Below, piece by piece: positions 36,480 through 47,083 of a stretch of DNA of 64,000 nt (positions are counted from its first letter, which is position 1; each line of letters starts with the position of its first letter). The stretch comes from Tuctoria greenei (Eukaryota > Streptophyta > Magnoliopsida > Poales > Poaceae). The notes under the pieces are model-generated. The model had not been told where the DNA came from, made no database searches, and saw only the letters and a program-made list of their open reading frames with translations. Made by a program: the position numbers and the translations under genes. The DNA lies in assembly GCA_036927565.1 (NCBI GenBank), contig JAYESD010000004.1:70678933-70742932 (forward strand), written 5' to 3'.

Positions 36480-39226
36480 TGTGACACCCAGTTCCGAAAA
36501 TGAACCAAGTGTGATGCATATGTGTGTCTAGGATGTTTAACACACATACACGAGTGCATCACAAACGATATACAAAAAAATTACCACAACACGAATTGAT
36601 TAAGTACTTTTATTACAATTTTTATATAATCCTCAAGTTACGATCTCTAATGATCATTATTGATAAAACTACTAATACTACAACGGAAACAATCTAAATA
36701 TGAAACCAAGCAAAATGAGCATAAAAGGTAGCGCAACTCCAAGCAACACCACAGGCAAGTCGACAGCAGCACACAACCCAATACTCCGCATTATCATCAG
36801 GATACTCCCAAACATTTCCTAAAACCGTTAGTGGGGGAATTGCAAGGTTGAGTACACGTCGTACTCAGCAAGTGTGGGAAAGTTTGACATGTTTCTTAAA
36901 GAAGGCATTGACAATAAATAATGGCTAATTGCTGAAAAGTACATTTAAAACATGTAAAAAGAATACTAAGATTTCTATGTGAATTTATCCCAACATAATC
37001 CAAATAATTACCAATAACGAGTCCGTTACCATCAATTACCATTATGTCACATTCAAGAATGATTATCCATCCAAATGCTATGTTCTTACCATTATCATCA
37101 ACCATATTCATTTATCACAACTCAGACCATAATCATGATCCAACCATCCCAAAACCATTACGCAACCATAACCATCCCAAATCCCAAGTTTTACTCTAAT
37201 CATGTAGATCATCCAGGTGCTCTTTACTGGGAGCACGGCTATCATGATAGTTTTTAACACTCCGCAGAGGTTGTACCACTTTACCCACAAGTTCGTGATT
37301 TCGTCACCCGTCGCTCTGCAGAGGTTGTACCACTTTACCCACAGGTTCGTGGTTTCATCTCCTATCGGCGACTAAATAAACCTCCCTTATGCCAATTACA
37401 CTTCCTTAGATGCATGCCCAAGAGATCACAAAATAGCCTTTATAGAGGGACTACCAGCATATTCAGACCCACTAAGGTTTCACCGGTGGTGATGCCTCCA
37501 ACTGAGCACATCCAACCAAGGGCCCCCTCTTGTGCCATTTGGATCCTAGGGCAGTCCCGCAACTATTGCAAACCCAACCGACTCCCATTTCACTCCTCCA
37601 AATGATCCGAATCAATGCTGGCAATACACCTAATTAATTGGCTAAGCCGCATCCATATTGGCCTTGTGGTGGCACTATATTCCTGGCTTATTCTCGCATG
37701 AACCGGTCCATAGATCCAATGCAAGCAAACTACCATATCGACCAACCCAATCCACAAACCATGTGTGCTTACATCTCCGAAGTCCTATGTTACCCATTTA
37801 CCCATACCATCAATTTACATCATCCATATGTTCATTAAATCATGATTAAGCTTTTTGGTTGTTTTCCCATCCCAAATAATTAGAGCGATGCAAAAAGGTA
37901 AAAAACCCTTCTCGACCCTCTAAAATGTATTCCAAGAGACAAGGATGGTCAAACAAGTCCAGTAAACACCTATAAATGGGTTTCCTATGAAATTGACACA
38001 AGCATGCAATTTTGCAAACAAAACATTTAAAACAGGATCAATATGATCAAGGACACTTGCCTTGCTCTTGAGCTTGGTTAGTGTCAAAGGCTTCAAAATT
38101 CTAGTGTTAGAGGTCCTCAACAGCACCCTCTAGAGCAAAACTTTCTATTCTGCGCAACGAACATACAAAACAGACAATACAACCAATAAATGCTCATATA
38201 TTACTCAATATGCCATGTCATGCATGATTAATGGAATTATGTGGTAAAACTTGTTAATAAGTTGTCATTAATGTTTACTAACTAGCTACAAAGGTTTCTA
38301 ACAAGTTTGAACAAGTTTGAAATTGATTCGAGTCAATTTGGAATTAATTCAGCACCAAACAGATTTAGAGACCGGACAAGTCCGGTTTCAGGGGCTGGAC
38401 AAGTCCACCCTAATCAGAACTTGTGAACTAGGGTTTTCTAATCAACGAGAATTGGAGTTGAATTGATGTAGGAAATTGAAAGTAGAGGGTGTACCACGTG
38501 TTTATAGATCCAAAGATCAAGAATGGGACGTGAAACACTTGGATCTTGACGATTAGGGCTTGACAAAGATGAGTAGAAGGTGAATTGGTGATGAAGAATG
38601 AAAAGTCGATGAAGATCTTGCTTGATTACTCCTCCTTCGTGTTCTCCTCCTCCTCCTTGCTGCTGGATCTTCTCTTGATGCCGGCTCCGACGAACTAGAG
38701 TTTGGGGTTCTTTCCATTGTGGCAAAGAGGTGAAAAGGTGGGATGTTAGGTTGTTTATATAGAGGTGGAGAGATAGGGTTTGATGGATTTTGTGTTCAAG
38801 GCGGTGGAGGCCGTGTAGGAGTCCCACATGGGCTCCACAGAGGTTAGGGACGACGTTCTTGGCCCCAATTAAGGTAAATACCCAAAAACAAGTCATGGAG
38901 GAAAAGATTGAATCCGAGTCGAGCACACCAGACAAGTCCGCTAGAGGGCCGGACTAGTCCGATGTTGGACAGAGACGAAAATGGAGTAATCCGACAGGAG
39001 GCCCGTACAAGTCTGATCTTGTCCAGAGAGCAAAATAGACAAGTCCGACATATATCGGACAAGTTCGGGGATTTGACAACTTATTCTAAAACTATACCAT
39101 AGATTGGACCAGTCCACACTTAGTCACGGACAGGTCCAGAATGGAACAGAGACTTAATTGGACCAGTTTGCAACAAAAACAGACAAGTACGGAGGGGCTT
39201 CAGAGGAGAATACCGGAACAATCCTG

Positions 39227-39508
39227 TGTGACATCCTGTCTTAAGGTTTACTAGAATTGATAGAATAACTCATACCACCAAGGTATACCTTCTTTTTTGG
39301 AAGCCCACCTGCAAAGAACTCCGAGGTTAAGCATGTTTGGCCTGGAGCAATTTATGAATGGGTGACGGACCGATAAGTCTTCTCGGGTGCGCAAGAGTGA
39401 GGGCAAAATGCGTAGAAAAGACTAGTGTTGGTCTGTAGGGCTAGTCTATGATGTTAGAGAGCTGACATAAGTAACGACCGCCAGGCCCGTAGTGGCTGGG
39501 GTGTTATA
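39227..39508 (+). mobile_element. Cassandra-like TRIM, solo LTR (282 bp)
   Basis: Starts TGTGACATCC and ends GGGGTGTTATA, with a 5-bp target duplication TCCTG (39222-39226) / TCCAG (39509-39513), one mismatch. It carries a 5S rRNA-like block, the hallmark of Cassandra elements, which have short LTRs and no coding capacity. Only one LTR is present, so the internal part was lost by LTR recombination. It sits inside the U3-like part of the inverted Tekay LTR. Confidence 0.82.
39304..39392 (+). promoter_or_regulatory. 5S rRNA-derived RNA polymerase III control region
   Basis: GAACTCCGAGGTTAAGC at 39316-39332 and GAATGGGTGAC at 39356-39366 match the internal A-box/intermediate and C-box parts of plant 5S rRNA genes at the right spacing. 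The first third of 5S rRNA is not recognisable, so this is not a 5S gene. Confidence 0.8.
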
Positions 39509-39662
39509 TCCAGGGTACCAACCGACTAGTCCATACTTCTACAGACTTTTAAGTGTTGTTTTGCTTCTAATTCATTTTAAACTTCTTCCTTTTTATATTG
39601 CTTAATATTAAACATGTTTAAGAATGTACAAAATGCATATGGATGAAAATGAGGGTGTTACC

Positions 39663-40228
39663 TCGGTCGAGCGGTGCACTCTAGTCTGTCATGCCCCCGC
39701 GCAGATGCAAATGGCCAGGGTAGCGCCTCCGGGCACATCCCGGCCGAGTCAGCGCTGTCGCAGCCGCCGGCTATGAGTCCGGATAGCACACTAGCAGCAG
39801 TGAGGGCCCTGCTCCACCACCCATCGTCGATGAACGCTTCCCAGGGAGAAGCTCAATAGTGGGTCCATGACATCGACCACTTAGTCGTGGAAGCCCTCAA
39901 CTCTCCCAACAGAGGGAGGCGTCACATGTCACTATCACGCACAACGTCCATCGACCGTCACACTGCTGACTCCATATCCACCAGGATTACTAGCACAAGC
40001 AAGATCCCCACGGAGGACCTGTGGGCTGAGCTTGACTGTCATCAACCTCAGATAGATGGTCGCATCATCATCGAGCGGCAGCGGGTGAGATGGCGTAACC
40101 TCAACGACGAGTACGGCCCTCGAGGGCCTAAGCAAGAGGAGTCCTCCGTCCGAGGAGCACCTCAGGTAAACCCTCCACCGCCGCCATCAAACCAGGACTA
40201 CGTTGGGTCGACTGCACTCCTATACTGT
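39663..40228 (+). pseudogene. gag: RIRE2-like gag, 5' part
   Basis: Continues the frame found before 36480: the two sides join without loss of frame. It reads through HSSLSCPRADANGQG and AAVRALLHHPSS, then a TAG at 39857-39859, and a further open stretch 39887-40228 rich in Arg and Ser. It is cut at 40229 by a Tekay-family LTR. Low-complexity N-terminal gag of this kind is usual in RIRE2-type elements. No pol is present. Confidence 0.6.
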
Positions 40229-41256
40229 TGTAACACCCTCATTTTCATCCATAATGCATTGCATATATTCTAATACATGTCCAACATTAATCCATGTAAA
40301 AAGGAATAAGTCTAAAATGAATTTAGAGCAAAACGACATTTAAGAGTTTTGGAAAGTGTGGACTAGTCCATTTTTGTTGTGGACTAGTCCGATTTCTCTC
40401 TAACCTCCATCGGACTAGTCCGTTTTTGCCGCGGACTAGTCTGTTTTTCTCTCCGTACAGTTTCAGACTTCTCCGGTCCATTGCGGACTAGTCTGGTATT
40501 CCAGAAATCCTTGAAATTTTGCTAAGTCCCTAAACTTGTCTGGTATTCCAGCAGACTTGTCTGTTTTCCCTCTGACTAAAATCGGACTTGTCCAGTTTTT
40601 GCCAGACTTGTCTGATTCACCTCTGACCAAGTTCGTACTTGTCCGATATAGTCTGGACTTTTCCGTTTTTTCCCCTATCAATCCTCACACTACTCCGGCC
40701 CTTTTCGGACTTGTCCGGTAAATCACGATTCTGAGTTGATCTTTTGTTGCATGACATGTTTTTGGGTTTTACCATAAGTGGGCCTAAGGACATCGTGTCT
40801 AACTCTTTTTGGAGCCCATGTGGGACCCCACACCGGCCTCCACCCTCTCCAAACTCGAATTTCATCAAACCCTAGCCTCCACACTTATATAAACAACCCC
40901 ACCCCTTGACTTTACATCCTTTTGCCTCAATTGAAACTCCACAAACCCTAGTTCATGGAGAGCCGCCATCAAGGAGGGAGAAGGAAATCCCAAGCATGAA
41001 GAATAAGAGGAGGAAATGAAAGAGGATCAAGAGATCAAGATCTCCTTTGAGTTTTCGTTCTTCATCAACAATCCACCATCAAGATCTTCATCAACTCTAG
41101 ATCATCAAGATCCAAGTGTTGCCTCCAAAACTCTTGATTCTTTGGAGTCCTAAACATCTAGTATACCTTCTACTCCTTTTTTATAACGTGAATTCAACCC
41201 CATTTCTCCAAATTCACGTTGATCTAGAAAACCCTAGTTCGTTGTTCCTGCGAAGG
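40229..41256 (+). repeat. Tekay-family LTR D, left part
   Basis: Starts TGTAACACC after actgt. CGGACTAGTCCG-type words lie at 40365-40715 and the TATA box at 40886. It runs to tgcgaagg, where CACTA-2 is inserted. AGG at 41254-41256 is the left target duplication. Confidence 0.9.
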
Positions 41257-41550
41257 CACTATAGGAAACGCGAAGACTTATGTCGGCCATATTAACTTAC
41301 GTCGGCCAGCCAACAAAAGTACAATAACTTATGTCGGCCAGAAGAAACCGATGTAAGTTAACTTACTTTCGTCGGCGGCCAATGTAAGTTAGTAGACCGA
41401 CAGAAAAAAACCATAAAGTTACGTCGATCAGGACCACAAGTCGACGTGAATAAACTGGCCGACGTAAGTTAAGCATACGGCCTCGATATCGGCCGACGTA
41501 AGTAACTCAGGCCGACGTAATTAGATTATTTAGCCGACGTAAGGTACATG
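41257..41550. repeat. CACTA-2 left terminal and subterminal repeats
   Basis: About a dozen copies of AACTTACGTCGGCC or its complement GGCCGACGTAAGTT in mixed orientation, several with single changes. Confidence 0.9.
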
Positions 41551-41555
41551 ATTTA

Positions 41556-42240
41556 ACCTACCCGCGCGCGCCTCTCTTTTCCTTACCCGTGCGCTGCTTC
41601 TCTCTTTTCCTAGCCGCCTCATCCGTCGTCGCTGCCTCAACCGCCGCCGCGCATGCCGCTGCCGCCGCACCCGCCGCCATCTGACACCGCCGCCAGGTAT
41701 GCTTCCTCCCCCACTCCTCCTCCCCCCAATCCCCCTCCCCGACTGCCGCCGGCCCGACCCCCCCTCCTTGACCGCCACCCCTCCTCCCCTCCCCTCCCCT
41801 CCCTAAGCTTCTCCCCCTCCCCTCCCCTCCGCGACCACCATCGGCCCGGACCCCCCCCCCCCGAGTGCCGCTGGCCCGGCCCTCCACGAGCGCAGCCCCC
41901 CTCCCCTCCCCTCCCTCATCCCCTCCCCGGCGCCACACTCCCCTCCCCGCCCCCCCTCCACCCCCCTCTCTAGCCCCCCTCCCCCTCCCCTCCCCGCCCT
42001 CTCACCCTCTTTGCAGAGGCCCCCACCTTCCCCCTCCACCCCGAGCCCCCCTCCCCTCCCTGGACCCCCCCAACACCCCCCTTACACTCCCTGGAGAGGC
42101 CCCCCACCCTCACCCTCTCCTTCGAGAGCCCTCCCCCCCTCCCCCCCCCCAACACCCCCCTCACCCTCCATGCAGAGGCCCCCTACCCTCCCCTCCCCAA
42201 AACCCCCCAACACCCCCACCCAACCCTAACCCTCCCACTG
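41556..42240. repeat. Extreme C-rich tract in the upstream region of CACTA-2
   Basis: From about 41690 the plus strand is mostly CCCCTCC-type sequence for some 550 bases, with long runs of C and very few A. It lies between the left subterminal array and the transposase, so it would be transcribed or be part of the promoter. Reading frames across it are composition artefacts. The G-rich complement has many G-run clusters able to form quadruplexes. Confidence 0.85.
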
Positions 42241-43513
42241 AAATTTGAAATTCAATTGAATTGAATTGTTCAAATTTGAATTGAATTGAACTATTCAAAT
42301 TTGAATTTGAATTGAATTGTTTAAATTAAGCTTAAATTGCTTATTTGTTTATTTAATTATGCTTAAGTAGTTAATTTGCTTAATTTTCTTAGTGTAGATT
42401 ATGTTTATTTAATTATGCTTAAGTGGATAAGTTGATTAATTATGCTTAATTTTTAGTTTGGGGAATTTTAGTTTTGTGCTTAATTTGTATTATTGCTCCC
42501 GTTTATTGTTTTGTGTTTAAAATACAGTTGCTTATGTTTTCGTTAATATTTTTGATGCTTATGTATTATATATAGAAACGGCTAAACAAAAGGGCCATCG
42601 TACGTAAAGTAGGCATTATATATATAGCGTATATACGGCCCATCGGGCCCAACCCTAACCTTCATTCGAGGTCGGGCAAAGAGAGAACAACGCTGCTGCG
42701 GGGTGGGTCACGATCGTGACCCGTGACTGACATTAGGTGAATCGTTAGGGTTAAGTGTATATGGGCCGAGCGGCCCATTACTAAACCTAAAAGTCTGTAA
42801 GTAGGTATCTCTCCACTGCAAGACCCGTTCACATTGCACGTGTTTGTGAGTACGAATAAGACGATAAAAACTCTAAAAACATATATTGCGAGTATGTGTC
42901 CTTGACTCACAACATCCGTAAGGCAACAGGTTTCCGAGCTAACCCGTTTCCCCCCCTTTGTACTTTAAGAACTGCACCGAATAGTGGGGTGTAGTGTTAA
43001 ATAGGCGGCGTTATGCTGTCGAAATTTCATGATTTGTGAGACGGATGATAATCAAACCTTTATGAATTGTTAGGGTTAAATGACCAACCCAGAAGGACAC
43101 GACACACAATAAGTGTGATCATGCCGTGTAGACCATTGTAGTCGTCGCCTCCTCCACAACTTCTTCGCCAACAGTTTCATCGGCTCGCCGTAGACCTACC
43201 GGGGTCCTCGCCTCGCCTCCTCTAGACGAGAGTCTAGGATTCGTCGCTCATCGGGCTCGCCTCGCATCCTCATAGTTTTGGGGGAGAATTGGGCTGGGCA
43301 TCGCAGATGGCGGGCGGCGGCCGGTGACTCAATACGAGGCGAGGGAGCCGAGGGCGGCCGAGCGGGGTCTGAGGTCAAGCCCGAGCATGGCCCGTTTCAG
43401 GCTTCGAACTGGCACGGACCCAATTCACTGTCTCTCTCATTATTTCCTCTATCGTTCATAAATTAATGAAAAACTAACGATAATTTATCTGCCTATTAAT
43501 TGTAAAGTCAAAC
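42241..43513. other. CACTA-2 leader region
   Basis: Begins with an AT-rich repeat of TTGAA/TTCAA words (42241-42330) that is self-complementary. It then runs AT-rich to about 42560 and mixed afterwards. GGCGTTATGCTGTCGAAATTT near 43003-43025 is the complement of a word in the CACTA-1 inverted repeat (33022-33041). No coding frame. Confidence 0.5.
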
Positions 43514-46500
43514 ATTGGCGAAGATCGTAGTTGGATGTACACTGGTTGGAAGAGCAGAACTGGTCGTCACCCAGATGAGTGGTACGCCAAGATAGAAGCT
43601 TTTGTGGAACGAACTTTTTCGTTGTCAAATAGCGATAAGACGCGGTGCCCATGTACAAAATGCCGAAACGGAACGTTTTTGGACAAAGTGGAACTTATGA
43701 TGCACTTGTGTCGAAACGGTCACGTGTCACATTATGAGTTGTGGAACATCCACGGCGAGACACCTTCTTAAGTTGTACATGAAGTGGAAGCGGATAATGA
43801 TGATGCCACGGAGGTTGATATGATGGATGAGATGTTGGAAGCTATACGACCAGAGCCTACAGAAGATCCTCAAACAGAAGAGGTTAAAGAGTTCTTCAAA
43901 CTTCTCAAAGATTCAGAAGAGGCGCTGCATGGACACACTAAAATGACAATCCTCAATTTTTGACTAGACTTATGGAAATTAAGTCTAAGTTCTTCTTTTC
44001 TAACAATTGTTACAACGAGCTCATCAATTTCTTCAAAGATGCCCTTCCACATCGCAACAAAGTGCCTAAAGATATGTATAAGTCGAAGAAAATTCTTTCC
44101 GGTCTCGGTATAAATCACAAGAAGATTGATGTGTATCCAGACAACAACATGCTTTTCTGGAGCGAGCATGCCAATGAGAACAAATGTTTGAAATGTGGTC
44201 AACCAAGGTTTGTCAAAGTTCTTAATAACGATGGTGATACTGTGACGATGGAAGCCGCAAGTACGAAGCTTCATTACTTACCTGTGACACCGAGGTTGAA
44301 GTGGCTGTTCCTATCCGACGGTGAGGCATAGAAGGCGCTGGACCTAGAATTCGCTCTTGAAGCGAGAAATGTTCGCATCAGGTTGGCGACAGATGGGTTC
44401 ATGCCGTTTAGCAAAAATGCCGCACCATACTCCTGTTGGCCCGTCTTTGTCATTTCGTACAATCTTCCACCGACTTTTTGCATGAAGAATGAGTTCATGT
44501 TTCTTAGCCTCATTATACCTGGGTCGGATCATCCTGGGTCACATCTCAACGTGATGTTGAAACCGTTGATCGAAGAGTTGAAAATGTTGTGGACAAAATT
44601 CGAAGCGTACGACTGTTACAAGAAGCAAAAATTCAACCTCCGGGCTGCTTATTTGTGGTCCATCCATGATTATCCGTCATAGGACATGTTTTCTGGATGG
44701 AGCACTCATGGTCGGTTGACATGTCCGATATGTGCCTCGAATACCGATTGCTTTTGACTTACCCATGGAGGCAAGATATCTTACTTCGATTGTCATAGAC
44801 GTTGGCTGCCTCTGAATCACTTGTTTAGACATCGGAGAAATGTCTTCAGAACGAACACCGTTGTCACTAAAGGACCACCGAAACGTCTTAACGGGTCAGA
44901 AATATCTGATATGTTGGACAAATTGGTGCCAGATGAAGGTCGTCCTTGATATTTCGAAGGTTATAGAGACAAACACAACTGGACTCACATATGTGGACTT
45001 TGGGAGCTATCGTATTTGAATTCGTTGATTCTAAGGCACAACATTGATGTTATGCATCAAGAGCATAACATGGCTAAATTTATCATAAGCACATGCATGA
45101 ACATGATGTGCAAAACAAAAAGACAATTTAAAGGCTTCAAAGGATCTTGCCGAGCTTTGTGACCGTCAAACTCTCGAGCTCTCCGAAAATGGTGGTAAAC
45201 CACGCGCTCGTTTCTGTCTTCGACCTAAAGAAAAAAGAAGTTCTCGAATGGTTGAAAAGTTGAAATTCCCAGATGGTTATGCAGCTAGTCTGAGACGAGC
45301 CATGAATGTGAAAACGGGAAAGATCATTGGGTTGAAGAGTCATGATTATCACATAATTATGGAATGACTTATGCCTGTTATGTTTCAAGGCTACATTGAC
45401 GATGCGGTGTGGAAGGTGTTAGCCGAGCTTAGCCACTTCTATAGGCAACTCTGTGCTAAAGAATTCATGCAAGAGATGATGACTAAGTTGGAGAAGGAGA
45501 TTCCGGTACTTTTGTGTAAGACGGACAATTTTTTTCCTCCATGATTTTTGAATCCAATGCAACATCTCTTAATTCATCTTCCATTTGAAGCAAAAGTGGG
45601 CGGTCCTGTGCAATATAGGTATATGTATCATATTGAAAGATCACTCAGATATCTGAAACCAATGGTCGGTAACAGGGCAGAGGTTGAAGGTTGCATCGTC
45701 GAAGCTCTTACTCTTAAGGAAGTAGGATACTTCTCAAGTGTTTTCTTTGCAGAGGAACACAATGTTAATACTTCGGTAATGCGGTATGATATGGATGAGA
45801 AACCTCCTTGTAGTGATCTCTCCATTTTTGCATCAAGAGGCACTACTGTTGGTAGTTACACTTTCTATGACAATAGTGAAAAAGAAAGGCATGTTGCTTT
45901 CTTCTACATGTACGCTAATATGGAAGAAATGAATGAATATTTCAAGTAAGTGTTTCTCCTACACTTATGCTTTTCACCATCGTTTCCAACACATGTATTC
46001 TAAAAGGTTCTCTTTTCGTGTAGTATGTTCGACAAGTAAAATTGGAGACATAGACATCAACCCACGAGCAAGCAAATAGAATAGGTTCGACGGGAAGGAA
46101 TAAACGGGGGATCTAATTTTCTTTCCTGGTTTCGAGATCATGTAACATTTTCTCGATAACTTATCAATGTTAACAACTTTTCCTTATAACTTAAGAATGC
46201 TTACGTTTTCTAATAACTTCATATCTTGGACAGTGCAAAAAAGATGCCAATGTCCATGAAGATTTGTGACAACTATCCCGTGGACTGGTTAATGTTAGAA
46301 GCTATGGTCGATATGATGTCAATGGATTTCAATTACGTACAACTCAATTTGAATCTCTTCGTCCTCTCGCAGCAACATGTAATACCAAAGTTATGATGAG
46401 GGCAATCGATTCGCAAGATCATGAAAGTCAGTACTACAGGATTATTAAAAAAAATCCTTGATTTCACTTTTGTCAGAAACAAGACAATTTGAGCAGTATT

Positions 46501-47005
46501 CTTTGACTGCGAATGGTTGGATTCCATTCGTGGAATTCGAGTAAACGAATTTGGCATGGTCGAAGCAAAACACAAGGAACGGTTGAAAGGATTCGATTCA
46601 TTAGTTCTTGCACACCATGTAGAGCAAGTGTACTATCTACCTTATTCATGCAATAAATTTAAAGCTTGGTGGGTGGTATATAAGGTCAATCATCGTGAGC
46701 GATTATACGCTCCAGGAGATGATGATTACCATGAGGAAGCTGAGGCTGACGTGGTCTACCAAGAGGAAGAGTTGTCAGGCTCCTTATCAGCCGAGACCGG
46801 TGTAGGACTCGATGACTTAGTTGGAAACGCTCAACATATCGAGACTGGCATGGAAGCAGAAACAGAATCACAATCATAAACTGAAGATATCGATGACTTA
46901 GTCAAACCTGCTGATTTGCGCAAACGAAAACGATATGCGGAAGAAGAAGATAGATGGGCTGGTTTAAGGAGTAGGGTGCATGACCGTGATGTTGATGAAT
47001 TTTGA
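43514..47005 (+). pseudogene. tnp2: CACTA TNP2-type transposase, degenerate
   Basis: The likely start codon is ATT at 43514-43516 (ATG in CACTA-1). The Transposase-associated domain follows (WMYTGWKSRTGRHPDEW, CPCTKCRNG), then TAA at 43769. The frame changes before 43960. The Transposase_21 part carries CLKCGQPRFVKV, a deletion of about 27 codons before DGEA with a stop, then GWSTHGRLTCPIC and the HNIDVMHQEHN motif, with further stops. DUF4218 is open at 45548-45949 and ends in a gtaagt donor. The DUF4216 domain lies at about 46240-46880 (FGMVEAKHKERLKGFDSLVLAHHVEQVYY). The stop is at 47003-47005. Inactive. Confidence 0.88.
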
Positions 47006-47083
47006 AGTAACGTTTTATTCACTAACATAACATTAATTTTGTATATTATCTTTGCATATTAATCATTTATTCCTTGCAAAAGG

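Larger units (their letters stand above)
36480..39662 (-). repeat. Solo LTR of the Tekay-like family, inverted
   Basis: On the plus strand it starts TGTGACACCC (complement of the LTR end) and ends GAGGGTGTTAC (complement of TGTAACACC). Without the Cassandra-like insert it is about 2.9 kb. No internal region is present, so it is a solo LTR. Both flanks belong to one gag frame of a RIRE2-like element. No clean 5-bp target duplication is left (tcgcc before, tcggt after). The CGGACTAGTCCG words lie at 38375-39190. Confidence 0.88.

Noticed and set aside
39304..39392. A 5S rRNA gene
   Set aside because: Only the internal control part matches. The flanks are TG...TA LTR ends with a target duplication, so it is a Cassandra-like LTR.
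41558..42248. Several long Pro-rich and Gly-rich frames on both strands
   Set aside because: They lie in the C-rich tract of CACTA-2, where stops are rare by composition. No domain or start context supports them.
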